Assembly: GCF_018613795.1 (NCBI RefSeq)
Contig: NZ_JAGGPN010000018.1
Span: 1-56,341 of the forward strand
Direction: 5' to 3'
Origin: Arthrobacter sp. ISL-65
GTDB lineage: Bacteria; Actinomycetota; Actinomycetes; Actinomycetales; Micrococcaceae
Length of the DNA: 56,341 bases
Below the pieces are notes generated by a model, which ran no database searches, was not told the origin of the DNA, and saw only the letters and a list, made by a program, of their open reading frames with translations. Below, in pieces: positions 8,376-17,852 of the stretch. The first letter of the stretch is position 1; every line of letters begins with the position of its first letter. A program made the translations under genes and the position numbers.

Positions 8376-9983
8376 ATGGGTTTGACGCCCAACTACCTCG
8401 ATCCAGGGACGGAGTTGGCTGGCTACCGGATTGAGTCAATGATCGCCCGCGGCGGCATGGGTGTTGTGTACAGGGCACTTGACGTCCAACTCAACCGCCC
8501 CGTGGCCCTGAAGCTCCTAGCGCCAGAACTCGCGGCAAACGATAAGTTCCGCCAACGGTTCGTCCGCGAGTCTAGGCTGGCAGCTTCCGTAGACCACCCC
8601 AATATTCTTCCCATCTACGGCGCCGGAGAATCGTCCGGGTTGCTATACATTGCCATGCGCTACGTGCGTGGCACGGATCTCAAAGAGGAGCTGGACACCC
8701 GCGGCGCCCTTCCGCTGACCGAAGTTATGCGCATCCTCGCAGACACGGCTTCCGCCCTCGACGCCGCACACGCGGCAGGGCTCGTGCATCGGGACATCAA
8801 ACCAGGCAATATCCTGCTTTCCGACGACCGCACCTATGGCCACCGGCACGTCTATCTAACCGACTTCGGGCTCACAAAGCGTGCTACCTCTGCCACGGGC
8901 GTAACGACGGCGGGCCACTTCCTTGGCACGCTGGATTACGTCGCCCCCGAGCAGATACGCGGCGAGGACGTTGACAACAGGGCAGACGTTTACGCCTTGG
9001 CATGCGTGGCATACACGTTGCTAGCAGGCCACCCACCGTTTGAGCACGACGACGACTCCGCCCAACTGTGGGCGCACATGACCGAGGAACCGCCGTTCCT
9101 TTGCGCGGAACGGCCGGAGCTCCCCTCCCTCATCGGGGTCGCCGTCCAAGCTGGCATGGCAAAAAAACGCGACGACCGGCCTGCCTCATGCGGCGCCCTC
9201 ATCGGCATGATGGACCCCGTTCCAAGTCCGCCGACGCAGCCGCCGCCCGAGGCCCTTGCCAGTCCTGCCGGCTTCCTGCCGGACACAGACTACGACGGCA
9301 CAGCCCGAGCCACGGGAGAAGCCTCCCCTCGCAGTCGAACGACAACCGGGTCGAGGCACCGCGCACTGGCACTGAAGCGGGGCCGCGCCTGGATGCTCGG
9401 ATCCGTGGTCGCCGTGCTCGTCCTGATCCTCGCGGCTGCTCTGGTACTGCCACAGTTGCTCTCCGCTGAAGAGCGAGTGACCTTCCGCGCCAGTGACATC
9501 CCATACACGCTCGAAGTCCCCAAAAGCTGGACACCCCGCAGCCGAATGGGGGGTGATAGTACGGTCAGCGTTCTGTCTCCCGCAGACGTCACTGCGCTAT
9601 TCGCTGACGAGCCGGACGCCCCTGCAGTTGTCGCCCGCATCGCAGGCCAGGACCCCGCCAGCGTCGTAGGGCTGACCATCTACCACCAGGCCGCTGTGGT
9701 CAGTGGCCAATCCCCAGCTACCCGCGTCAGCGTCGCCGAGGCACTTCTTCCCGGCAAGGACCCCCGCTTGACAGACCGTGGTCCCGCCAAAATCGGGGAG
9801 GTTAAAGCACAGGTCATGGAAGGGACGCTTCCCCTCTCGTCCTCCGTTACCCTGCAGGTGCGCGTCTGCATCTTGGAGACGGATCCGCGCCAACTCCTCG
9901 TGTTCTTCGCGCCGACGTCGCTCTTCGAGAAGAACAGCGCGGTCTTCGACAAGGTCGCCGATTCCCTGCGTCGAACAAGGTGA
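8376..9983 (+). CDS. Transmembrane Ser/Thr protein kinase (PknB/PknF-like)
   Basis: A complete Hanks-type kinase domain covers about residues 16-275: glycine loop ARGGMGVVY, Lys46 in VALKLL, HRDIKPGN with catalytic Asp140, DFG at 163-165, and an APE-like VAPEQ. A proline-rich linker is followed by one membrane helix (about 337-362) and a ~165-residue extracellular domain with no PASTA repeats. The gene sits between the pseudo-protease and the FHA-ABC gene, spaced by 3 and 9 nt. By analogy with mycobacterial PknF-Rv1747 it probably phosphorylates the FHA-ABC transporter encoded next. Confidence 0.93.
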   Translation: MGLTPNYLDPGTELAGYRIESMIARGGMGVVYRALDVQLNRPVALKLLAPELAANDKFRQRFVRESRLAASVDHPNILPIYGAGESSGLLYIAMRYVRGTDLKEELDTRGALPLTEVMRILADTASALDAAHAAGLVHRDIKPGNILLSDDRTYGHRHVYLTDFGLTKRATSATGVTTAGHFLGTLDYVAPEQIRGEDVDNRADVYALACVAYTLLAGHPPFEHDDDSAQLWAHMTEEPPFLCAERPELPSLIGVAVQAGMAKKRDDRPASCGALIGMMDPVPSPPTQPPPEALASPAGFLPDTDYDGTARATGEASPRSRTTTGSRHRALALKRGRAWMLGSVVAVLVLILAAALVLPQLLSAEERVTFRASDIPYTLEVPKSWTPRSRMGGDSTVSVLSPADVTALFADEPDAPAVVARIAGQDPASVVGLTIYHQAAVVSGQSPATRVSVAEALLPGKDPRLTDRGPAKIGEVKAQVMEGTLPLSSSVTLQVRVCILETDPRQLLVFFAPTSLFEKNSAVFDKVADSLRRTR

Positions 9984-9992
9984 GGCAATGCC

Positions 9993-12260
9993 ATGACTGA
10001 CCGCACAACTCCATCCATGAGCGGAGCTTCGCTGCACATCCGCCTGAATGGGCATGACTGGAGCTTCCCGCCTGCACGGGCCATCGAAGTGGGTAGAGGA
10101 CCTGAAGCCGATGTACGCCTCGATGACGAACGTGTAAGCCGCGGACACGTGCGCATATGGCATAGCGACGACGGTTGGTGGGTAGCCGATCAGACCAGCC
10201 GAAACGGCACGTGGATTGTGGGGAGGGAGCAGGCCATGGACCAGCCCGTGCCGCTCCGTCAAGAGGGTCTGCGACTGCGCCTTGGCGCGCTGGATGGACC
10301 GGAGCTGCTCCTCCGTGCCGAACCGCGGCGGCAGCCCACAAAACAGCGTGTACTCACCATAGGGCGGTCGCGATCGTCTGACATTGTTGTGGACGACCCA
10401 CTGGTGTCGCGGCGCCACGCCACAGTGGCGATCCAGGAATCAACAGTCCTCCGCGACGAAGGCAGCTTCAACGGCACCTTCCTGAATGGGGAGCGGCTCC
10501 GTGGCGAAGCCGAACTCCGCACCGGTGACCAAATCGGGGTAGGCTCAAGCACGCTTGTCTGGAACGGCGCCGACATTGCGGCACCTTCAGCCCAGCGTCC
10601 GGTCTTTAGCGCCCGCCACTTGGAAGTCACGACGAAAGCGGGCGACCACCTACTGGACGACGTGGCCGTGACCGTGCCGGCCGGCACACTCGTAGCGGTC
10701 ATCGGGCCGTCGGGTGCAGGAAAATCTACCCTTCTGGGTGCACTGACCGGCCTGCAACCAGCAACCCGAGGACGCGTGACTTGGAACGGTCGTGACCTCT
10801 ACGCGGAGTACGCACAACTCAGGTTTCTGGTGGGACTCGTGCCTCAGGAGGACATCCTTCACCGCCAGCTCACGGTCCGGCGCGCCCTGCATTTCGCGGC
10901 GCAACTGCGCCTCCCACCCGACACGAGCACCAGGGAACTGGAGGAGCGGGTTGACCAGGTCGTCGCAGAGGTGGACCTGACAAAGCAAATGAACCAGCGG
11001 ATCGACTCTCTGTCCGGAGGGCAGCGCAAGCGGACGTCGATTGCTTTAGAGTTGCTCACCGCCCCCCAGCTGCTATTCCTGGACGAACCCACCTCCGGGC
11101 TCGATCCCGGACTCGACAAGCAAGTCATGGGCAGCCTGCGCTCACTCGCCGACGCCGGCCGCGTCGTGCTGGTGGTCACCCACAGCGTCCTGGCCCTGGA
11201 CGTGTGCGACCGCGTGCTGGTCCTCGCCCGAGGCGGACGAGTAGCGTTTTTCGGACCACCTGCAGAGGTGCTCCCATTCTTCGGCGTGGACAACTACCCC
11301 GCGGCCTTCGCGTCGTTGGAGGACCAGACGTGGGCAGGCCGGTACGCGCGCTCGCCCGCCCGGGACGCTTACCTGGGGCGTACGACTTCCGCAGCGGTTT
11401 CGCTTCCGGCAGGTGACTCGCCCCCGCCGCCACGTGCGGCTCCCCTGCGCCAGCTGTGGACGCTGACCCGCCGCAACGCGGCCGTCGTTGCGGCGGACCG
11501 GCTCTTCGTCGTTCTTCTCATTGGCATGCCGATGCTGCTGGCGTTGATGGCACATGCTTTTCCTGGTCAGGCAGGTCTCTCCGTCAACGAGGCCAAGGGC
11601 GATTTCAACCAGATCCAGCAGCGGCTGATTGTCCTCGTCGTCGGGGCCACGCTCATGGGCACGGCGCTCGCAGTACGGGAGTTGGTTGCAGAACGGCCCA
11701 TCTACCGGCGAGAGCGGGCAGTCGGCCTGTCCCCTGGCGCATACCTGCTCAGCAAAGTCTTGGTTCTCGGAGTGCTGGTCGCGTGCCAGTGCGCGGTCTT
11801 CACCGTGCTCGCGCTTCTTGGACTCCCCGGTCCGGACGACGCCCTCGTGTTGGGTAACGGACACATCGAAGTTGCGGTAGCGGTGGCGGCTGTTGGCATC
11901 ACCATGACCGTAGCCGGCCTCGTCGTCTCTGCCGCTGCGACGTCGACAGAACAAACCATGCCCGCACTAGTTGCCTTGATCATGGCGCAGCTTGTCCTGT
12001 GCGGTGGGCTGTTTACAATAGCCGGACGTGCCGGCTTGGAACAAGTGTCGTGGCTGCTGCCTGCACGCTTTGGCTACGCCGCGACAGCTGCGACCACGGG
12101 CCTCCAGAAGCCGCCCGTACCCGAGGCCGACCAGCTGTACGACCCAACGGCCCAGCAGTGGCTCATCGACATAGGGTTCCTGGGCCTCCAGGCCCTGGCA
12201 TTCCTCGCGCTTGCGGCCTGGGCACTTCATCGCTCAGTAACCCGGAATGCATGGAAATGA
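9993..12260 (+). CDS. Twin-FHA ABC transporter, Rv1747-like
   Basis: Two N-terminal FHA domains (about 10-105 and 118-200) carry the phosphothreonine-binding signatures VGRGPEADVRL..SRGH and IGRSRSSDIVV..SRRH, with N-G in SRNGTW and FNGTFLNG. An ABCG-like nucleotide-binding domain has GPSGAGKST, LSGGQRKR and LLFLDEPTSGLD. An ABC2-type membrane domain follows (about 480-750, roughly six helices). It is a fused half-transporter that probably works as a dimer. The FHA domains should recruit it to phosphorylated kinase or self. The substrate is unknown; Rv1747 is linked to cell-envelope glycolipid export. It is the last gene of the operon and converges on the minus-strand PGDYL gene. Confidence 0.93.
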   Translation: MTDRTTPSMSGASLHIRLNGHDWSFPPARAIEVGRGPEADVRLDDERVSRGHVRIWHSDDGWWVADQTSRNGTWIVGREQAMDQPVPLRQEGLRLRLGALDGPELLLRAEPRRQPTKQRVLTIGRSRSSDIVVDDPLVSRRHATVAIQESTVLRDEGSFNGTFLNGERLRGEAELRTGDQIGVGSSTLVWNGADIAAPSAQRPVFSARHLEVTTKAGDHLLDDVAVTVPAGTLVAVIGPSGAGKSTLLGALTGLQPATRGRVTWNGRDLYAEYAQLRFLVGLVPQEDILHRQLTVRRALHFAAQLRLPPDTSTRELEERVDQVVAEVDLTKQMNQRIDSLSGGQRKRTSIALELLTAPQLLFLDEPTSGLDPGLDKQVMGSLRSLADAGRVVLVVTHSVLALDVCDRVLVLARGGRVAFFGPPAEVLPFFGVDNYPAAFASLEDQTWAGRYARSPARDAYLGRTTSAAVSLPAGDSPPPPRAAPLRQLWTLTRRNAAVVAADRLFVVLLIGMPMLLALMAHAFPGQAGLSVNEAKGDFNQIQQRLIVLVVGATLMGTALAVRELVAERPIYRRERAVGLSPGAYLLSKVLVLGVLVACQCAVFTVLALLGLPGPDDALVLGNGHIEVAVAVAAVGITMTVAGLVVSAAATSTEQTMPALVALIMAQLVLCGGLFTIAGRAGLEQVSWLLPARFGYAATAATTGLQKPPVPEADQLYDPTAQQWLIDIGFLGLQALAFLALAAWALHRSVTRNAWK

Positions 12261-12329
12261 GTTGTAGCTGACACTACCCCGCGTTTTGCTGTGGCTGTTC
12301 TGCTGACCGGCTAATCAGCCATGCAACCC

Positions 12330-12719
12330 TTATTGGTCCGGTTCGTAGCGTGAATTGAATCTTTCGGCGGTCATAGCGTAGCCGTCGGTCCCGTCTTCAT
12401 TATTAAACACGACGACGTCGCCCCTGTTGTAGCTGGTGCGGCCTTCCTTGGTCAGCACGCTGCCGGCTTCCGGGGCAACTTCGGCCCAAACCGGCGTGCA
12501 TTTAACGTACGCGCCCCTGTGAATCTGTCGGTAGGTCGCGGTAAAGACGTCCGCATCGACCGTGTGGATGTCGCCGCCGTCGTCCACCAGCCAGTCCCCA
12601 GGTTTGCACTGCTGTTTAGCGCCCCACTTGCGGTAGATGAACCCGTCGGTATCTAAACGCAACGGCACCGCGACCACATACTGATCCGGCCGGCGTCTAT
12701 AACGGCGGAGCTCACTCAA
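12330..12719 (-). CDS. PGDYL-like small protein
   Basis: This 129-aa protein appears to hold two divergent copies of one module: KPGDWLVDDGGDIHTVDADVF..TY and NRGDVVVFNNEDGTDGYAM...RFNSRY. The first resembles the PGDYL domain, whose function is unknown. There is no signal peptide or membrane helix. The start is 14 nt after the patatin stop, so the two are very likely co-transcribed. Confidence 0.65.
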   Translation of the reverse strand: MSELRRYRRRPDQYVVAVPLRLDTDGFIYRKWGAKQQCKPGDWLVDDGGDIHTVDADVFTATYRQIHRGAYVKCTPVWAEVAPEAGSVLTKEGRTSYNRGDVVVFNNEDGTDGYAMTAERFNSRYEPDQ

Positions 12720-12733
12720 AGCGATCCCTTCCT

Positions 12734-13903
12734 TCAGGCAGGAGGCAGGTCGAATACTGTGCCGAAATCAGTGTCCCGCACATCCCGTGACGCGGCCAGC
12801 CCACCCAACCGGTGGAGTACTTCCATATTCCCCGGGACGTCCATGGCGCTGAGCGAAGACATTGCATCCGTGGCGGCAAGGGATCCGCCCAGGGCGTGGA
12901 CGCCCTCCAGACGCAGGTCCACGTTGTAGCGCAGGTAACTCAGCAGGGGGGCGCCGCTAAGAAGATCGCCGGCCAAGTCCCCTAGTTCCCGGTCGATTGT
13001 TCTCGCGGTCGGGCTCGCGGACATCCACTGCAGCATTGTCTCCTGCATCACTGCACAGTCCTGCAACACTGACATCAGTGCCCGTGCGGCATGGCTTGCG
13101 GCCAGTCTTGCTTTACCGACGGCGGGATCAGCCGCTCCCGTGCCGATCGATACAAGCAGCAGTTTCTCGGCGCCGGTCGCCCAACCCACGCGGTAGCCTT
13201 CCAAAGTGGCATACATTAGAGCCTGCAGGGCCGGGTTGTTAAACGGGCTCACGCCGCCATCAATGAAACTGCCCGTCACAGGGGTCCCGCTAGGACCGCC
13301 GCTAATGGTGATGGATTCTGGTTGAAAATAGAACGGCGCAGCCGTGGAGGCCCGCACAACCTGCCACAGAGGATACTCTCCGTTGCCCATTCTGCCGTTG
13401 GTGCCGGTAGAAAAATACCGGCCTCGCGGATTGTTGGACACCGGCCAGGGGCTGCCGCTATCCAGCCGTTTGATGACCACCAGCAGTCCGGTCAGCAGCT
13501 GCGGACCGCCCAGTGTGGTGTCCACACCGAAGAGATCCTTTAGCTCGGAAACCAGAGCCTGCTCGTCGTATCTGGCCCGCAATGGCACCTGGCGGAAGGC
13601 ACTTCGTTTAAAGACCCGCCGCCCGAGACTGAAATACTTGTCGGTGATGTCGCCGACGCTCCTGCCTTGGGCAAGCGCGCCCGCGATGATCGCCCCAGTT
13701 GACGTGCCGGCAATTAAGTCGAAGTAGTGGCTAAGACGGAAGCCCTCATCGCAAGCATGACGTTCCCGCAGCAGGTCCTCAATTTTTTCCAAGATTCCCA
13801 GGCTCAAAACGCCACGCAAGCCGCCACCGTCAAGTGCAAGAATGCGCCTAGGTCTGCCCTCACTTAGGAAATGTTCATCCCGGCTCAGGATCTGGTATGA
13901 CAT
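12734..13903 (-). CDS. Patatin-like phospholipase
   Basis: This 389-aa patatin fold has the oxyanion loop DGGGLRG (about 25-31), the nucleophile elbow GTSTG (about 66-70) and the catalytic Asp in DGGVSPFNNP. It probably hydrolyses acyl lipids using the Ser-Asp dyad. The layout resembles the patatins used as effectors in CBASS (CapV), but no cyclase or sensor is adjacent. The adjoining genes are a PGDYL-like protein downstream and a glycogen-debranching-like enzyme upstream (68-nt gap). Housekeeping lipid metabolism is equally possible. Confidence 0.85.
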   Translation of the reverse strand: MSYQILSRDEHFLSEGRPRRILALDGGGLRGVLSLGILEKIEDLLRERHACDEGFRLSHYFDLIAGTSTGAIIAGALAQGRSVGDITDKYFSLGRRVFKRSAFRQVPLRARYDEQALVSELKDLFGVDTTLGGPQLLTGLLVVIKRLDSGSPWPVSNNPRGRYFSTGTNGRMGNGEYPLWQVVRASTAAPFYFQPESITISGGPSGTPVTGSFIDGGVSPFNNPALQALMYATLEGYRVGWATGAEKLLLVSIGTGAADPAVGKARLAASHAARALMSVLQDCAVMQETMLQWMSASPTARTIDRELGDLAGDLLSGAPLLSYLRYNVDLRLEGVHALGGSLAATDAMSSLSAMDVPGNMEVLHRLGGLAASRDVRDTDFGTVFDLPPA

Positions 13904-13971
13904 TTAGATCCCTTCTCGTGTTTGGGCTGGAGCGGAGATCGTATTCGACGCAGAGCTGCCCCTCGATCCGG

Positions 13972-16128
13972 TTAAGCCCTTTCGCGCCTTCTGGCCTGCT
14001 CCACAAGGTCAGCCGCCCACGGGCGGTATCCGTGCTGTAACACCATGCCCTCGGGCAGCCCCCGGACGGTAGCTGTGGAGCCGGAGACGTCGATGGTGAT
14101 TCGACCGTTAGCCATGGGGGCGTTGGAAATGTGTACGTCCCCGTAGGATTCCGGGAGCAGAGGATTCATCCAAAGGCCGCCAAGAGCAACATCCGCGTAA
14201 TAGCCCATCAAACTTTTGACGAGCATAATGGGCGTGGTGGCAGCCCAGGCCTGGGGCGAGCACGCAGTCGGATAGGGCACGGGCTCGTCGAACTGCTCGC
14301 GGCTGAAGCCGCAGAATAATTCGGGCAACCGTCCCTCTGAATACTCGGCGGCCTCCAACAGGGCCGAGGCGATACGTTGCGCTTCCACATTGAAGCCGTA
14401 ACGCAGCAGCCCGGCCACGATGATCGCATTGTCGTGTGGCCAGACCGACCCATTATGGTAGCTCGCAGGGTTGTACGCCCCCATGTTGCTTGCCAAAGTC
14501 CGCACGCCCCAGCCGCTAAACATCTCACGGGACATCAGCCGTTTAACCACCAGCGGCGCCTTGTCCTCATCGATAAGTCCGAACAACAGGCAGTGGCCCA
14601 TATTGGAAGCGCAGGCATCGACGGGTCTCTTCATCGCGTCCAGGGCGATGGCATAGTAACCGCGGTCAGGCAGCCAGAATGCTTCGTTAAACTGCCTCTT
14701 TAGCCGTGCAGCACGGTCCCGGTACTTGACGGCCACATCCATGTCGCCGGCATCGCAAGCAAGCCATGAGCGCGCAAGATAGGCGCTATAGACGTAGGCC
14801 TGGACCTCGCACAGCGCGATCGGCGGCTTGGCCAAGGTGCCGTCGGCGAAATTGATACCGTCCCACGAATCCTTCCAGCCCTGGTTGATCAGTCCCTGGT
14901 CGTTGAGCCGCTTGTACTCTACGAAACCGTCCCCGTCCTTGTCCCCATAGCTACGGATCCATTCCAGCGCCCTGTCCACGTGGGGCATCAAGGCGGCTAT
15001 GGTTTCTGCGGCGAAGCCCCAGCGGCTGACTTCACCTAGTAGAGCCACGAACAGCGGCGTGGCGTCCACGCTGCCGTAGTAGGCCGATTTTCCCCCCAAG
15101 GCCAAGCCGCTGGAGACATCGAGTCTGACCTCGTGCAGGATCTTTCCTGGCTCCTCCTCGGTCCTCGGATTCACCGTGCTGCCTTGACGGTCGGCAAGCG
15201 TCTGGATGGTCCCGATAGCCAGAGACGGGTCTACCGGCAGGGCCATGATGGAAGCCCACAGGGAGTCCCGGCCGAATAGCGCCATGAACCATGGCGCGCC
15301 AGCAGCCACCACGTTCCGCTCTGGATGGGCGGGATCCTCAATCCGAAGTGCCCCCAGATCGTCGTAGCTGCGCCGGAGGGTCCGTTCGAGGGAGTGGTTA
15401 CCGATGTGTAGGACCGGAATCTTGGAAACCCATTCCTGCCGACGCCGGTCCTGGGGGCAACCGCCGTCCCCGTTAGGATGGACAAATACTATTGGGGAGC
15501 CAGCCGCCTCCATGATGGGTGTCACGGTCAGGACCGTGGTCCAATACCCGTAGGGCGGTATGTTCACTCGATAGCTCAGGGCTTCCGGTGTGATGTCTGC
15601 TCCGAGGGCACGGACCTCGACGCCCTTCCGAACGTCTTGGCAGAAGCCCCGGATAGTCAGGGACTCGCCAGCTGCTTCGAGGAGCTTCTCCCAACGCCGC
15701 TGGATGTGAGCTTCCTTCACCTCGAAAATATCCGCGAAGTCGACCTCGACTTGGAGGGCAACCACGCAGTCAGCAGGAGCAGGTGAGTAGTTTCGGACGG
15801 TGATCTGCTCCGAAATTCCGGCACCTATCTCGCGAAGTCGTTCGACGATCAGCGGGCTGTCGGTGAACCCATCGGAGCGGCGAACGCGCCCGACCATGAG
15901 GGCACGGTATGGCTCCTTTGTCTTGGCAGCCAGCGGCTCCAAGGGCTCACCATTAACGGTTAGAATCCATCGCGACAGGATGCGGGTGTCTTCGAAGAAA
16001 ACCCCGTGCGGATGCTCCGGCTGAAGATCGCCGTTCGCCGCGGAAATGCAAAAGGACGAGCCTTCCACCAATGTGAGCGTACCGACACCCAGAGGCCCGG
16101 CCGCCGTATCAGCATTCCATCCAGCCAT
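13972..16128 (-). CDS. Glycogen-debranching-like (amylo-alpha-1,6-glucosidase family) enzyme
   Basis: The ATG at 16,128 is preferred: it follows GAAGGAGCC, whereas the longer frame depends on a TTG. The 718-aa protein has an N-terminal beta-rich GDE_N-bis-like domain (FFEDTRILSRW) and a C-terminal (alpha/alpha)6 barrel with FGRDSLW, QGWKDSWDG and NGSVWPHDN, typical of glycogen-debranching and trehalase-like hydrolases. Acidic residues in RDS and KDSWD are candidate catalysts. It is probably cytoplasmic since no signal peptide is seen. It heads a probable three-gene minus operon with patatin and PGDYL. Confidence 0.85.
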   Translation of the reverse strand: MAGWNADTAAGPLGVGTLTLVEGSSFCISAANGDLQPEHPHGVFFEDTRILSRWILTVNGEPLEPLAAKTKEPYRALMVGRVRRSDGFTDSPLIVERLREIGAGISEQITVRNYSPAPADCVVALQVEVDFADIFEVKEAHIQRRWEKLLEAAGESLTIRGFCQDVRKGVEVRALGADITPEALSYRVNIPPYGYWTTVLTVTPIMEAAGSPIVFVHPNGDGGCPQDRRRQEWVSKIPVLHIGNHSLERTLRRSYDDLGALRIEDPAHPERNVVAAGAPWFMALFGRDSLWASIMALPVDPSLAIGTIQTLADRQGSTVNPRTEEEPGKILHEVRLDVSSGLALGGKSAYYGSVDATPLFVALLGEVSRWGFAAETIAALMPHVDRALEWIRSYGDKDGDGFVEYKRLNDQGLINQGWKDSWDGINFADGTLAKPPIALCEVQAYVYSAYLARSWLACDAGDMDVAVKYRDRAARLKRQFNEAFWLPDRGYYAIALDAMKRPVDACASNMGHCLLFGLIDEDKAPLVVKRLMSREMFSGWGVRTLASNMGAYNPASYHNGSVWPHDNAIIVAGLLRYGFNVEAQRIASALLEAAEYSEGRLPELFCGFSREQFDEPVPYPTACSPQAWAATTPIMLVKSLMGYYADVALGGLWMNPLLPESYGDVHISNAPMANGRITIDVSGSTATVRGLPEGMVLQHGYRPWAADLVEQARRRERA

Positions 16129-16364
16129 CCCGGCTCCTTCAAGGGATTTCTTCAGTGGCGAGAGTACTCCGGCATAAGTCGGTCGGTTATCCACCGGCCG
16201 ATTCCGGCCTTCATTGTCCAACTGAGGCTACGCCCCCGTACCAAGTGATGCCAGAGGAGGACGCTGTGACTCACAAGAAACCTCCGTGGGCATGCGGCGC
16301 CTCAGAGGTAGGTCTCCCGGTTAAGGCTTTGCAGGCTGTGCAGAGCGGCCCCTACGTATGGGGG

Positions 16365-16546
16365 ATGAGATTGACGGTGCCCAGTCGCAAGGCTGTGGCG
16401 AAGCAGCTGGCAAGGTCGTACCCAGCCGGTATTCGAGTCCAGAAGTGCCAGGTCCTGGACGCCCTGGTTAAGCTGACCGGCCGGTATTGGGGTTATACGC
16501 GGAGAGTGCTATGTCATGCCCTTGGTCCGATAACCGCAACATGTTA
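16365..16546 (+). pseudogene. N-terminal fragment of rve-type transposase
   Basis: The translation MRLTVPSRKAVAKQLARSY...VLDALVKLTGRYWGYTRRVL aligns by eye with the N-terminal piece of the broken transposase at 6.4 kb (ISQRKAVTVIKARAY...ILDELVELTGW..DYARR). Nothing of the catalytic core follows. Confidence 0.65.
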
Positions 16547-16667
16547 GATGTGTGAACGCCGCAGGAGACCCTGCTATCGCCCGGCCCGGGCGACCAGGCA
16601 AGGCTTATTGTCCATGCCTGGACCCTACCTGCGGCTACTGGTGCCACCGGACTCCATTGCGTGCAAG

Positions 16668-16704
16668 GTTGGAACGGACCTGCCCCCCGCAGGTCCGTTC
16701 CAAC
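16668..16704. terminator. 16-bp perfect hairpin downstream of secreted-protein gene
   Basis: GTTGGAACGGACCTGC pairs perfectly with GCAGGTCCGTTCCAAC across five C residues. It lies ~58 nt beyond the stop of the minus-strand gene at 16,762. There is no T run, so it may end transcription by a factor-assisted route or stabilise the mRNA 3' end. Confidence 0.5.
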
Positions 16705-16761
16705 ATGTTATTCAATGCAGGAAAGGTGCCACTTGTATCAAACTTTATTTCTCGCGGCCGT

Positions 16762-17301
16762 TTATCGAAGGATGATTGCAGTGCTGCTGTATACCGAGCT
16801 GGACCAAGGAGACCAGTGGCCATTCTTGTACACCCGGTATGACACCTTTTGATAGACCTCCTCCGTCCTGTCCCAAAAACCGAAGTCCGTTCGTTTCAGG
16901 ACGTGCGTGCCCTTAAAGGTGAATGTCCCGCCATATGGAAGATATTTGCTGAAATACGATGTTCCCAGATAGTCGTCCCTGTCCGGCCACTGATCTCGTT
17001 CCCACCGTTCCTGCTTGACCTGCACCAAACCGCGAGACGGGATAAACACTCTGCCCGCATAAGCCACAGATTTTGGCCCGCTTGCCGGAGATCCCGCTTC
17101 GTAAGGCTTGTCAGCCGTGATGCGGCCTGTGATGAATAACGACGACGCCTGTGATGAGATAGACGGCCGCTCGGTACCCGCAGCCTGTGCCGGCGCCGCC
17201 ACCGCCGCGGCACCCGCGGCGAGGCTCAACGATACTGCAGAGACCAGCGCGATCTTGGATCCCAGGACTCGATGAGTTTTCATAGCTTTTGTGACAAACA
17301 C
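16762..17301 (-). CDS. Secreted protein, KQERWE family, member 1
   Basis: The GTG start at 17,301 has GGAG 8 nt upstream; an internal ATG lies six codons in. A Sec signal peptide ends AAPAQA (cleavage near residue 40). The mature part (~139 aa) has VKQERWERD, DDYLGTSYF, a Gly/Thr-rich middle and EEVYQKVSYRV..GHWSPWSSS. The same landmarks occur in the secreted protein at 27,995-28,507 (IKQERWEDD, NDFLGASSW, EEVFHKAAIRE, IWTDWSKWS), so the two are distant paralogues. The mature domain has no recognised family. Confidence 0.75.
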   Translation of the reverse strand: MFVTKAMKTHRVLGSKIALVSAVSLSLAAGAAAVAAPAQAAGTERPSISSQASSLFITGRITADKPYEAGSPASGPKSVAYAGRVFIPSRGLVQVKQERWERDQWPDRDDYLGTSYFSKYLPYGGTFTFKGTHVLKRTDFGFWDRTEEVYQKVSYRVYKNGHWSPWSSSVYSSTAIILR

Positions 17302-17852
17302 GATGTTGCTCCTAAGAATATGGTTTGAATAAGTTGTTCGACGAGCTACCGACCACGTTCGTGCGGCAGAAATTTCGTTTTATTTGGATAGTTTGCTCTT
17401 TTTGCTGAGCTTCAATACCGAAATCCTTCTTCTCTGGAACCGGTACATCCAGTCTGCGATTGCACATAAAGCCCTCGCTTCCGTGCTACCACTGTTGGTT
17501 CACACCGCCTCTTGGCCCTTAGTGCCGTGCATAGGTGAATGGCTAGCATCCTGTTCACCACTTTCAGGGCTACATTTGACGGGCCAATTCACCGCGGCGC
17601 TCAGGTCAAGGCTTCGTTAGAAAGAACCCGTGGATGGCGGATCCGATCTGCCTCCAGTCACACGTCGTCCTCATGCCATCCATTCGAGCGTGGCCCGGCC
17701 GACACGGGCGACACTCCTTGTCCGGCGGCCAGAATGCGTGCTGGCACGGATCCTGACCCCGTACGTCTGAAGGCACTATGGACCTAGCGAAAGGCGCGGA
17801 TCAGCCAAAGAAGTTCCCTTGCCATCCCATAGCAGTCCGAAGGAGCACGTCA
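17302..17852. other. Leader/intergenic region with conserved block
   Basis: About 17,405-17,500 resembles 27,365-27,460 upstream of the signal-peptide remnant at 27.2 kb. Shared words include CTTCCGTGCTACCACTG and CAGTCTGCGA, in the same order and orientation relative to the leftward genes. It probably contains the promoter or a long 5' UTR of the secreted-protein gene. No gene is seen in the rest. Confidence 0.45.

Noticed and set aside
12330..13903. CBASS system with a CapV-like patatin
   Set aside because: No cyclic-nucleotide synthase, HORMA or Cap2/Cap3-type gene is adjacent; neighbours are a debranching enzyme and a PGDYL-like protein.
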